Shown here one piece after another: positions 35,623 to 43,493 of a DNA stretch of 64,000 nucleotides (position 1 is its first letter; the number at the start of each line of letters is the position of its first letter). Both the position numbers and the translations under genes were made by a program. This DNA is from Alkalibacterium putridalgicola (GTDB lineage Bacteria > Bacillota > Bacilli > Lactobacillales > Carnobacteriaceae_A): contig NZ_FOBL01000002.1 in the NCBI RefSeq assembly GCF_900109825.1, positions 1-64,000 of the forward strand, in the 5' to 3' direction. The notes under the pieces are model-generated. The model made no database searches. It saw only the letters and a list, made by a program, of their open reading frames with translations, and was not told where the DNA came from.

Positions 35623-35692
35623 GAAACTGGCCCGGCCAGTTTCACCATTATAAGATTTTAATGTGGAACATACGCGCTTGTTGGCGCGTATG
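35623..35692. other. Paired hairpins leading into an array
   Basis: GAAACTGGCC/GGCCAGTTTC (35623-35643) and CATACGCGC/GCGCGTATG (35669-35692) precede the 35.8 kb array, without T-runs. The next array at 37.3 kb is preceded by the same two-hairpin order with changed stems, including GAAACTG/CAGTTTC. Confidence 0.7.
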
Positions 35693-35779
35693 GGCATATT
35701 AGAGAGCGGATTTGCGGTTTTTTCATACGGTTTGGCTTATTCAGATATGGAGGAGTAAAAATGTAGTCTAGAATTGGAG

Positions 35780-36092
35780 GGTTCGGTAAGTTAGATACGA
35801 CCTAAGCAATCAACTTGTCGAAGTTCACGTTATTCGGTAAGTAGCTGGTGGAACTGATGATCTAATTACCGAAGTAGGTGTGCCTTCGACACTTTGGAAT
35901 TAAATAATGCAACCTACTTACCGAATTGAAGCTTCTTCGGTAAGTAGATTGAGTTTACAAAATCCTAACTACCGAACCCTGCCTAACTTCGACATTTAGA
36001 AAGGAATCGAAACGACGTACTTACCGAAGTTATCCTAATTCAGTACTTAGGAAATGAGTAATTGATCCTACTTGTCGAACCTTGCCTCAACA
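35780..36092. repeat. CCGAA/TTCGG dyad array, 51/52-bp alternation
   Basis: CGAA-type cores start at 35818, 35869, 35921, 35972, 36024 and 36075 (steps 51, 52, 51, 52, 51). TTCG-type cores lie at 35782, 35833, 35885, 35936, 35988 and 36039 (steps 51, 52, 51, 52, 51). Arms vary among forms such as TTCGGTAAGTAG, TTCGACACTT and CTAACTACCGAA. The remainder of 35602-36206 holds the two hairpins and the promoter of the NERD gene. Confidence 0.92.
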
Positions 36093-36206
36093 AACAACTA
36101 TAGTCAGTAAAGTGATCAGTATTTAAAATATCTAACCGATATTCTGAATAATTTTCATGATTATTTAATTTATTTGACAATATCTATAGTACGGGAGGGA
36201 TGGAAA

Positions 36207-37118
36207 ATGTTACTAAAACAAAGAGAGAAGTCGAAAATTCATTTAGGTCTGCTTGCACTAGATAAACGAATGGTGCTGGAGGATACCGATCGCAATTACT
36301 TGTTAAATCTTGAAAGAGGTTATAAGGGAGAAGAATTGTTTGACGACTATGTCAAACAATATCTGACTAAGGAAGTTATTGTATTAAATGATTTGCTGCT
36401 CACCAGCAGAGGAAGTTCGTTCCAGGTGGACAGTGTGATCATCACCTCGGATACACTCTATATGTATGAAATAAAGAACTATAAAGGAAATTACCAGATG
36501 AATGCAGGACAAATAGTGACGCTCACTGGTCAAGAGATCAATAACCCGGTGAATCAAATCAACCGGGCAAAAACATTAATGAAACAGATGGTGAAAGATT
36601 TTGGGTATGGAATAAAAGTGGATGCTTCAGTGATATTCGTGAATCCGACTTTTTATTTATATGACGCTAAAACGACCGTCTCTTTTATCTATCCTAACCA
36701 GATCGAGAAACACTTTAATGATATGAACAACCGCCTGACTCCATTAACAAAAGAGCAGCAATATTTGGCACAAAAGCTGATACAGGAAAATAGAGAGTCG
36801 GTACCCTATCAGAAAGAACTGCCGGATTTTGAATACAGTAAATTGAAGAAGACTATATACTGCAGTTTATGTGGAAAGGATCGTTTGAGGGTCACTCGAA
36901 AAAGAAGCTATTGTACAACTTGTCAACATCAGCAGGGACTGGAGAAGACGATACTAGAGCATATCGCAGAGTTCAAACTGTTGTTTCCTAATGAAAAAGT
37001 GACGGTACAGATCCTGTATGACTGGTGCGGTGGAAAAGCGAGTCCGCGTCGACTCAGAAAAGTCTGCGGCACACATTACAAGAAAATAGGAACAACAAGT
37101 AACAGTTACTACGATTAA
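36207..37118 (+). CDS. NERD-domain protein with C-terminal zinc ribbon
   Basis: A 303-residue protein. The nuclease-related domain spans about 35-150. Its candidate active site is Asp75 (FQVDSVI) and Glu88-x-Lys90 (YEIKNYKG), the D...ExK arrangement of restriction-type nucleases. A CSLC...CTTC zinc ribbon lies near 222-245, followed by a basic helical tail. NERD proteins are presumed DNA-processing enzymes of unknown role. The start at 36207 follows GGGAGGG. The gene sits between two copies of the CCGAA/TTCGG array, which may be chance. Confidence 0.8.
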   Translation: MLLKQREKSKIHLGLLALDKRMVLEDTDRNYLLNLERGYKGEELFDDYVKQYLTKEVIVLNDLLLTSRGSSFQVDSVIITSDTLYMYEIKNYKGNYQMNAGQIVTLTGQEINNPVNQINRAKTLMKQMVKDFGYGIKVDASVIFVNPTFYLYDAKTTVSFIYPNQIEKHFNDMNNRLTPLTKEQQYLAQKLIQENRESVPYQKELPDFEYSKLKKTIYCSLCGKDRLRVTRKRSYCTTCQHQQGLEKTILEHIAEFKLLFPNEKVTVQILYDWCGGKASPRRLRKVCGTHYKKIGTTSNSYYD

Positions 37119-37131
37119 ACTAAAATCTGAC

Positions 37132-37163
37132 AGCCTTCGACTTCACGGTCGAAGGCTTTTTTA
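37132..37163 (+). terminator. Terminator after NERD gene
   Basis: AGCCTTCGAC/GTCGAAGGCT stem with T-run; nearly the same stem as at 35565. Confidence 0.88.
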
Positions 37164-37179
37164 TGAAATTTTAAAGGAT

Positions 37180-37252
37180 GAAACTGACTCATGTCAGTTT
37201 CAAAAGCATTAGAACTTAAAAAGGGAACCTATTCGATGAAAACGAATAGGTT
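37180..37252. other. Paired hairpins leading into an array
   Basis: GAAACTGAC/GTCAGTTTC (37180-37201) and AACCTATTCG/CGAATAGGTT (37226-37252) precede the 37.3 kb array, in the same order and spacing as the pair at 35623-35692. Confidence 0.65.
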
Positions 37253-37277
37253 ATTGAAGTAAAGAGCGTTTAGTTGG

Positions 37278-37585
37278 TGGTTTGGTAAGTAGATTATGGA
37301 TACGCTCAGCTACATACCGAAGTTAGAGATATTCGGCAAGTTCATCCTAAACATACACAGCTAATTACCGAAATTTGTACACCTTCGTCAATTAGAAAAG
37401 AATAGTTGTATCCTAACTACCGAAGTAGCATTTATTCGGTAGTTAGGGTGCAAGTGGATGAATCTATCGACCGAACCTACGCTATATTCGTCACTTAAAA
37501 CTTGTTCACTGGAATGTACTTACCGAATTTGGCGATATTCGACAAGTAGGTTGCAAGTTGAGCATCCTAACTACCGAACACGTCC
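37278..37585. repeat. CCGAA/TTCGG dyad array, 51/52-bp alternation
   Basis: CCGAA cores start at 37317, 37368, 37420, 37471, 37523 and 37574 (steps 51, 52, 51, 52, 51). TTCG cores start at 37332, 37384, 37435, 37487 and 37538 (steps 52, 51, 52, 51). The within-dyad distance alternates 15 and 16. This is the clearest example of the 103-bp superperiod. After it come a C8 run near 37644 and the map promoter. Confidence 0.93.
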
Positions 37586-37779
37586 ATTATTAATAAAATT
37601 CAAAAATTAAAATGACGTCAGAGCCAAATAGCATCAAATCCACCCCCCCCGATTCGGTTCATACGCGCCGGCAGCGTATATGTTCCGCCTTAAAATCACT
37701 TCTTTCAAGAAAAAGGTTTTTAAAAGGCGGTGTTTTCGCTATAATAGTAAGGGAAATGAATAGTGAAGGAGAATGTTTT

Positions 37780-38535
37780 GTGATCACCTTGAAATCACCT
37801 CGCGAAATCGAAGCGATGGACAAAGCGGGCGACGTGCTAGCCAAGATCCATGAGCATCTGCGCGACTTTATTAAACCGGGCATTACCGGAATGGCTATCG
37901 AAAAATACGTTGAAGAATTGATGGAAAAATACGGTGCGACAGCGGAACAGAAAGGTTTTGAAGGCTACGAGTACTCTACCTGTGTCAGCGTCAACGACGA
38001 GATCTGTCACGGCTTTCCGCGTGAAGACGTCCTGAAGCAGGGCGATCTGATCAAAGTGGATATGGTCGTCAACCTGAACGGCGCTTTAGCTGATTCATGC
38101 TGGAGCTACAGTGTGGGGGAACCGACGCCGGAACTCAAGAAACTGATGGACGTCACTAAAGAAGCCTTGTATAAAGGCATCGAAGCGGCGAAACTGGGCA
38201 ACCGTATCGGTGACATCGGTCATGCGATCCAGACATACGTTGAAGCAGAAGGCTTTGCGGTGGTCCGCGAATTCATCGGACACGGCATCGGCCCGACGCT
38301 GCATGAAGCACCAAGTGTGCCACATTATGGCCAAGCCGGAAAAGGCTCGCGCCTGAAAGAAGGCCTCGTCATCACGATCGAACCGATGGTAAATACCGGG
38401 ACGTGGCGCTCGAAAATGGACAGCAACGGCTGGACAGCCCGCACTAAAGACGGCGGACTCAGCTGCCAGTACGAACACACCATTGCGATCACCAAAGACG
38501 GTCCAAAAATCCTGACGAAACAGGAAGGCGAATAG
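37780..38535 (+). CDS. map: Methionine aminopeptidase, type I
   Basis: A 251-residue methionine aminopeptidase that removes the initiator Met from nascent proteins. The metal-ligand pattern is complete: two Asp in VDMVVNLNGALADSC, His in GHGIG, Glu in TIEPM and Glu in YEHT. The start is GTG at 37780, seven bases after GAAGGAGA. Upstream TATAAT (37739-37744) gives a nearby promoter. The frame is open back to 37612, but that stretch is promoter and repeat sequence. Confidence 0.93.
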   Translation: MITLKSPREIEAMDKAGDVLAKIHEHLRDFIKPGITGMAIEKYVEELMEKYGATAEQKGFEGYEYSTCVSVNDEICHGFPREDVLKQGDLIKVDMVVNLNGALADSCWSYSVGEPTPELKKLMDVTKEALYKGIEAAKLGNRIGDIGHAIQTYVEAEGFAVVREFIGHGIGPTLHEAPSVPHYGQAGKGSRLKEGLVITIEPMVNTGTWRSKMDSNGWTARTKDGGLSCQYEHTIAITKDGPKILTKQEGE

Positions 38536-38559
38536 CCCGACTCAACTGAATAGAAAACA

Positions 38560-38591
38560 GAAGAAGTGCGCAGCCGCGCACTTCTTTTTTT
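38560..38591 (+). terminator. Terminator after map
   Basis: AAGAAGTGCGC/GCGCACTTCTT with T-run. Confidence 0.9.
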
Positions 38592-38688
38592 AGAGAAAAG
38601 CCACACGACGGCCCCTTACATATTCGTTTAAATCCTCACTTCTGATACAATGAATGTGAGAAGAAACACTTTGCAGAGGAGATCAGCT

Positions 38689-39933
38689 ATGAAAACAGAA
38701 ATCATTTCAGTCGGCACCGAGCTTTTGATGGGTTATGTGGTAGATACCAACGCCGGCAAGATCGCACAGGAACTTTTGACGATCGGCTTGGGGACCTATT
38801 ACCAGCAGACGGTGGGAGACAATCCCGAGCGTTTACGCGAAGCGATTAAACTGGCGTCGGAGCGGTCCGATATTATCATCCTGACCGGTGGACTGGGGCC
38901 GACGCAGGACGACATCACCAAACAAGTGGCTGCAGAATTTCTAGACGATGAACTGGTTTTAGATAACGGACAGCTGGATATCATAAAAGCTGTGTTCAAA
39001 AAACGCGGCACGGAGCCGGACGAGAATGTCTATCGTGAAGCCCTGACCTTCAAGCACGGCCAGACACTGTTCAATGATGTGGGACTGGCCTGCGGATCCG
39101 CATTCAAAAGAGAGACAAAAGCAGAAACCAACCAGCACATCATTCTGCTGCCGGGCGTTCCGTATGAAATGACCTATATGCTCAAGCACAAGGTGAAGCC
39201 GTACTTAAAAGAAATCATCCAGAAAAAAGGCGTCATCGAGTCCCTGTTCATGAATTTCAACGGGATCGGCGAGTCGAGAGTGGCCATGCTTTTGAATGAT
39301 AAAATCCAAAACCAGACGAATCCGACGATCGCCATGTACGCCAAGCCGCGGCACATCACGATTCGCATCACTGCCAGTGCTAAAGATGCCAAAACAGCGG
39401 CACAAATGAACCAGAAAACAGCGGATGAGATCCAAGAGATCCTGTCAGAAAACTTTATCGGCTACGGGGAAGACCAGACGATCGAAACCTATGTCGTCGA
39501 CCTCCTGAAAAAGAAGAAGTTGACTCTGAGCATCGTAGAAGGCTTTACTTCAGGACTCGTTATGAGTTCGCTCACAAGTATAGCCGGTGTGTCTTCAATC
39601 TTTGCAGGCGGACTGGTCTCGTTGAACACTGAAACGAGTGAGAAACAGTTCGGTCTCACGGATCTAAAGAGCAAAACACCAGAAGACACGGCCAAGATCC
39701 TGGTAGAAGAGTGTGCAGAAACCTTCCAGACCGATATCGGCTTGAGCGTCACAGCGGAAACCATACTCAACACATCCGGTCAGCTGTTGTCCGGTACCGG
39801 TTATATCGCTGTCTTCATAAAAGACGAGCCGGTCAAAGTGAAGCCGTTCCCGCTGCCAGAAAAGCCGCAGCCTGTGTTAAGAGAGCTGCTCAAAAATGAA
39901 GCACTGGCGTTTTTGAAAGATGCAGTGGAGTAG
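38689..39933 (+). CDS. cinA: CinA-family protein with altered amidase site
   Basis: A 414-residue CinA. The N-terminal molybdopterin-binding-like domain is intact (EIISVGTELLMGYVVDTN; LTGGLGPTQDD near 65) and in other bacteria hydrolyses ADP-ribose or nicotinamide dinucleotides. The C-terminal domain normally carries AESCTGG in its nicotinamide-nucleotide amidase site. Here the aligned segment reads VEGFTSG, so amidase activity may be lost. The start at 38689 follows GAGGAGA. In Lactobacillales cinA often precedes recA; here it is followed by a terminator and an unrelated gene. Confidence 0.88.
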   Translation: MKTEIISVGTELLMGYVVDTNAGKIAQELLTIGLGTYYQQTVGDNPERLREAIKLASERSDIIILTGGLGPTQDDITKQVAAEFLDDELVLDNGQLDIIKAVFKKRGTEPDENVYREALTFKHGQTLFNDVGLACGSAFKRETKAETNQHIILLPGVPYEMTYMLKHKVKPYLKEIIQKKGVIESLFMNFNGIGESRVAMLLNDKIQNQTNPTIAMYAKPRHITIRITASAKDAKTAAQMNQKTADEIQEILSENFIGYGEDQTIETYVVDLLKKKKLTLSIVEGFTSGLVMSSLTSIAGVSSIFAGGLVSLNTETSEKQFGLTDLKSKTPEDTAKILVEECAETFQTDIGLSVTAETILNTSGQLLSGTGYIAVFIKDEPVKVKPFPLPEKPQPVLRELLKNEALAFLKDAVE

Positions 39934-40023
39934 CATCACCAAAGAAATTTTTTCCGCCAGAAATTCGATTCACACATAAGTCGATTCACCCACAAATCGA
40001 TCCACACAATCAATCAAAACACA

Positions 40024-40061
40024 CAAAAAAGGCTTGAATCTCACAGGATTCAAGCCTTTTC
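40024..40061. terminator. Bidirectional terminator
   Basis: AAAAAAGGCTTGAATC/GATTCAAGCCTTTT between cinA (+) and the RpiR gene (-). Confidence 0.9.
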
Positions 40062-40076
40062 CTTTATCCAAAAACT

Positions 40077-40937
40077 CTACAGACGTTTCTTCTGGATCGC
40101 TTTTCTGACATGCTGCAGTGAGGCCTGACCTTTGTCATCCAGCGAAGCCATCACATTCACGTACAGCGCATCGAGAATACTCAGCTGGGCGATGCGGGAA
40201 GCCAGGGCTTCCGAGCGGAAATCTGTTTCTTCCGACAAGGTATACAGAGAAATATCTGAACCCTGACTCAGCGGCGACTGCGTGAAGCCGGTGATGCAGA
40301 TGGTCGGCACTTGCTGCTCCTTGACCGTTTCCAGGATCTCCAGGATATCCTTGGAATGTCCCGTATGCGAGATCAGGATAGCGACATCGCCTTTTTTCAA
40401 CTGGGACGCCGAGATCAGCTGCATATGGGAGTCGGTCTGGACGCTGACGGTCAGGCCGGTCCGGATGAATTTGTGATACCCATCCATCGCAATAACGTTC
40501 GATCCGCCGAACCCGAACAGCTCGATCTTCCCGGCATGCAAAATCAAATCCACAGCCCGGGAGAAATCTTCGTCATCGATGACTTCGAGCGTATCCTGCA
40601 GGGTCTTGATGTTGGAATGAAAGACCTTCTCCAGGATCGTTTTTTCATCATCGCTTTTTGACACCTTCTCATGGACATCTTTCATCTCGTTCACGGATTC
40701 TGTGGCCAAGGAGATCTTCAAATTCTGAAAGCCTTTATAGCCAAGCTTTTTACAGAAGCGGAACACAGTGGAGTCGGCCAGGTTCAGTTCTTCAGCGATC
40801 TCATTGATCGTTCCGTGGATGATTTTTTCCGGATGTTCCAGGATGAAATCCGCCATCAGACGTTCCTTCTCGCTTAAAGTAGAGTAAATAGATCGGATGC
40901 GCATCTGGGTATTTTTATTCTGGAAACTCTGATTCAT
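40077..40937 (-). CDS. RpiR-family regulator of gluconate genes
   Basis: A 286-residue MurR/RpiR-type regulator. The N-terminal HTH (about 10-75: LSEKERLMADFILEHPEKI...ADSTVFRFCKKLGYKGFQNLK) is followed by a SIS sugar-phosphate-binding domain (about 120-260; FGFGGSNVIA, LISHTGHSKDILE). It is divergent from gnd and should sense 6-phosphogluconate or gluconate, as similar gluconate regulators do. The start at 40937 follows GAGGTGAG. Inverted operator copies lie in the shared promoter. Confidence 0.9.
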   Translation of the reverse strand: MNQSFQNKNTQMRIRSIYSTLSEKERLMADFILEHPEKIIHGTINEIAEELNLADSTVFRFCKKLGYKGFQNLKISLATESVNEMKDVHEKVSKSDDEKTILEKVFHSNIKTLQDTLEVIDDEDFSRAVDLILHAGKIELFGFGGSNVIAMDGYHKFIRTGLTVSVQTDSHMQLISASQLKKGDVAILISHTGHSKDILEILETVKEQQVPTICITGFTQSPLSQGSDISLYTLSEETDFRSEALASRIAQLSILDALYVNVMASLDDKGQASLQHVRKAIQKKRL

Positions 40938-40989
40938 ACACTCACCTCTCAGGTCGTTTTTTACAGTATAAAGTAAAATCACAAAAAAA

Positions 40990-41061
40990 GAAATATTTTT
41001 CTTGAAAAGGCTTGCAAGAAATAAAATTCTTTTGTATACTTACACCATAGAAAAATATTTC
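40990..41061 (+). promoter_or_regulatory. Gluconate operon promoter with paired operators
   Basis: TTGCAA (41012-41017) and TATACT (41035-41040) have 17-bp spacing. GAAATATTTTTC (40990-41001) and its exact inverse GAAAAATATTTC (41050-41061) flank the promoter, 60 bp apart. This fits binding of a dimer pair of the divergent RpiR protein, possibly with looping. Confidence 0.7.
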
Positions 41062-41078
41062 ATAAAGGAGGATGAAAA

Positions 41079-41978
41079 ATGAAATTAGCGATTTGTGGAT
41101 TAGGGAAAATGGGCATGAACCTGGTACTGAATTTATTGGATCACGATCATGACGTTGTCGCGTACGACATCGACAAGGAACTGATTGCTGAAGCAGAAAG
41201 GAAAGGTGCCACAGGAGCCGCGTCACTAAAAGAGGTAGTGGATCACTTGCCGGACAAGAAAATCATCTGGATGATGGTCCCGGCTGGCGACATCACGGAA
41301 AAACTTGTAACCGATATCACACCGCTGCTTTCCGCTGGAGACGTTCTGATGGACGGCGGAAATGCCTTGTACAAAGATTCGATGAGACGATATGACACAT
41401 TGAAAGAGTCAGGGATCCATTATATCGATGTCGGCACGAGCGGCGGGATGGAAGGAGCCAGAGAAGGCGCCTGTACGATGGTCGGCGGTGACAGAGACGT
41501 CGTTGAAGAGATCGAACAGATCTTCCAGGACATTTCAGTCGATAAAGGATACTTATACACCGGGAAATCCGGCAGCGGACATTTCCTTAAAATGGTCCAC
41601 AACGGCGTGGAGTACGGCATGATGCAATCGATCGGGGAAGGTTTTGACATCCTTGAAAAGAGTGCCTTCGACTACGACCATCAAGACGTCGCTAGAGTCT
41701 GGAACAACGGATCGGTCATTCGATCCTGGCTGATGGAACTCATGGAATACGCCTTTTCAGATGATCCGAAGCTGGATGACATCAAAGGAGTCGTCCATGC
41801 ATCCGGTGAAGGGAAATGGACCGTTGAAACCGCTATGGAACTGGAAGCAGCTGCCCCGGTCATTGCCTTGTCGCTGATGATGCGGAACCGTTCGCTGGAA
41901 TCCGATACGTTCAGCGGGAAAGTGGTAGCCTCACTGCGCAATCAGTTCGGCGGCCATTCAGTCGAGTTGAATGATTGA
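41079..41978 (+). CDS. gnd: 6-phosphogluconate dehydrogenase, short NAD type
   Basis: A 299-residue decarboxylating 6-phosphogluconate dehydrogenase of the short YqeC/GntZ class. The Rossmann motif GLGKMG lies at 7-12, the substrate motif DVGTSGGMEGAREG near 116-129, and the catalytic Lys in SGHFLKMVHNGVEYGMMQ. It converts 6-phosphogluconate to ribulose 5-phosphate and CO2. AAAGGAGG precedes the ATG. It is the first gene of the gluconate operon with gntP and gntK. Confidence 0.93.
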   Translation: MKLAICGLGKMGMNLVLNLLDHDHDVVAYDIDKELIAEAERKGATGAASLKEVVDHLPDKKIIWMMVPAGDITEKLVTDITPLLSAGDVLMDGGNALYKDSMRRYDTLKESGIHYIDVGTSGGMEGAREGACTMVGGDRDVVEEIEQIFQDISVDKGYLYTGKSGSGHFLKMVHNGVEYGMMQSIGEGFDILEKSAFDYDHQDVARVWNNGSVIRSWLMELMEYAFSDDPKLDDIKGVVHASGEGKWTVETAMELEAAAPVIALSLMMRNRSLESDTFSGKVVASLRNQFGGHSVELND

Positions 41979-42068
41979 TAGACAACTAAAAAGGATCGGA
42001 AAATTACTATATAAATACAGTTGGAACTAATTGATTGCTATAAATACATTTAAATTGGAGGAATTATA

Positions 42069-43412
42069 ATGGATGGAACACTATTGATTTTCATGGCGCT
42101 GGCCGGGATCGCGATTCTTTTATTCCTGGTCATCGCATTCAAAATGCATGCGTTTGTTGCTTTACTATTAACAAGTTTGATCGTCGGTGTCGCAACAGGC
42201 ATGCCACTTAACGGGGTCATCGACTCTGTGATAAGTGGGATGGGCGGGACCCTCGGATTTGTCGCCATTGTCGTCGGCCTTGGCGCCATGTTCGGTAAGA
42301 TGCTGGAGATCTCCGGCGGGGTCGAGCGGCTCGCAAGCAGTCTCTTGAATAAGTTCGGGGAAGATAAAGCGCAGTGGGCCTTAGGCATCGCCGGCTTCCT
42401 GGTCGCTATCCCGGTATTCTTCGATGTCGGTTTCATCATCTTAGTACCGATCGTTTACGGCCTGCAGAGAAAAACGGGACGTTCACTGCTTTACTATGGT
42501 ATCCCGCTGTTAGCCGGGCTGGCCGTCACGCACTCATACATCCCACCAACTCCAGGTCCGATCGCCGTGGCTGATCTAGTCGGCGCTGACTTGGGCTGGG
42601 TCATCCTGTTCGGATTTATCGCAGGTATCCCGTCAATGATACTTGCCGGACCTGTCTTTGGTAAATGGATATCAAAACGCATCAATATCGGTATCCCTGA
42701 ATACATGAACCTGGAAGATAAAGAATGGGACAAAGAACTGCCAAGTTTCGGTATGATTGCATCGATCATCCTGCTGCCTTTAGCTCTTATCCTGTTTAAC
42801 ACACTATCGACTGTTTTGTTTGCAGAAGGCAACATCATCCGCAGCATCTCGACCTTTATCGGACATCCGATCGTCGCTTTACTGCTGGCTACATTAGTCA
42901 CATTCACTGTATTAGGTACAAAACGCGGCTATACCCGTAAAGAAGTTCAGGACATCGCGACCAAATCACTGGAACCTGTCGGGATCATTATCCTCGTGAC
43001 TGGTGCCGGTGGCGTATTCAAACAAGTCCTGATCGATTCAGGCGTGGCACAGGTATTAGGTGAGCAAATGGCTGCGTCACCGCTGCCACCGATCCTTCTG
43101 GCTTTCGTTTTGGCGTCTGCCATCCGTATCGCTCAAGGGTCAGCCACCGTATCGATGGTCACGGCTGCCGGTTTGATGGCTCCGGTACTGCCATCTATGG
43201 GCGTTGAAGGTCCCGGTCTGGCATTGATCGTTATTGCCATCGCCGGTGGGTCAACCGCCTTCTCACACGTCAACGACTCCGGCTTCTGGCTGGTATCCCG
43301 CTTCTTCGGTCTGGATGAAAAAGACACACTGAAAAGCTGGACCGTTATGGAGACCATTATCGGCTTTACCGGGCTTGCCATGGCGATGCTTTTAGGGGTA
43401 TTCTTTATGTAA
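42069..43412 (+). CDS. gntP: Gluconate permease
   Basis: A 447-residue GntP-family proton symporter with about twelve membrane spans. Characteristic segments are HAFVALLLTSLIVG, GGVERLASSLL and SYIPPTPGPIAVADLVGADLG. It imports gluconate. TGGAGG precedes the start. It lies between gnd and gntK in one operon. Confidence 0.93.
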   Translation: MDGTLLIFMALAGIAILLFLVIAFKMHAFVALLLTSLIVGVATGMPLNGVIDSVISGMGGTLGFVAIVVGLGAMFGKMLEISGGVERLASSLLNKFGEDKAQWALGIAGFLVAIPVFFDVGFIILVPIVYGLQRKTGRSLLYYGIPLLAGLAVTHSYIPPTPGPIAVADLVGADLGWVILFGFIAGIPSMILAGPVFGKWISKRINIGIPEYMNLEDKEWDKELPSFGMIASIILLPLALILFNTLSTVLFAEGNIIRSISTFIGHPIVALLLATLVTFTVLGTKRGYTRKEVQDIATKSLEPVGIIILVTGAGGVFKQVLIDSGVAQVLGEQMAASPLPPILLAFVLASAIRIAQGSATVSMVTAAGLMAPVLPSMGVEGPGLALIVIAIAGGSTAFSHVNDSGFWLVSRFFGLDEKDTLKSWTVMETIIGFTGLAMAMLLGVFFM

Positions 43413-43432
43413 GACTAAGAAATCAGTAAAAC

Positions 43433-43464
43433 AGAAGAAGCTTCTCCAGGAGAGGCTTCTTCTT
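43433..43464 (+). terminator. Hairpin between gntP and gntK
   Basis: GAAGAAGCTTCTC/GAGAGGCTTCTTC with a short T-run inside the operon. It probably lowers, rather than stops, read-through into gntK. Confidence 0.7.
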
Positions 43465-43493
43465 TAGATTCAAGCACAGAAAGGGGTTATGAA

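Noticed and set aside
37278-37585. CCGAA/TTCGG arrays as CRISPR
   Set aside because: The conserved parts are short inverted half-sites that vary from unit to unit. There are no identical repeats, the pitch is 51-52 bp, and no cas gene is in the window.
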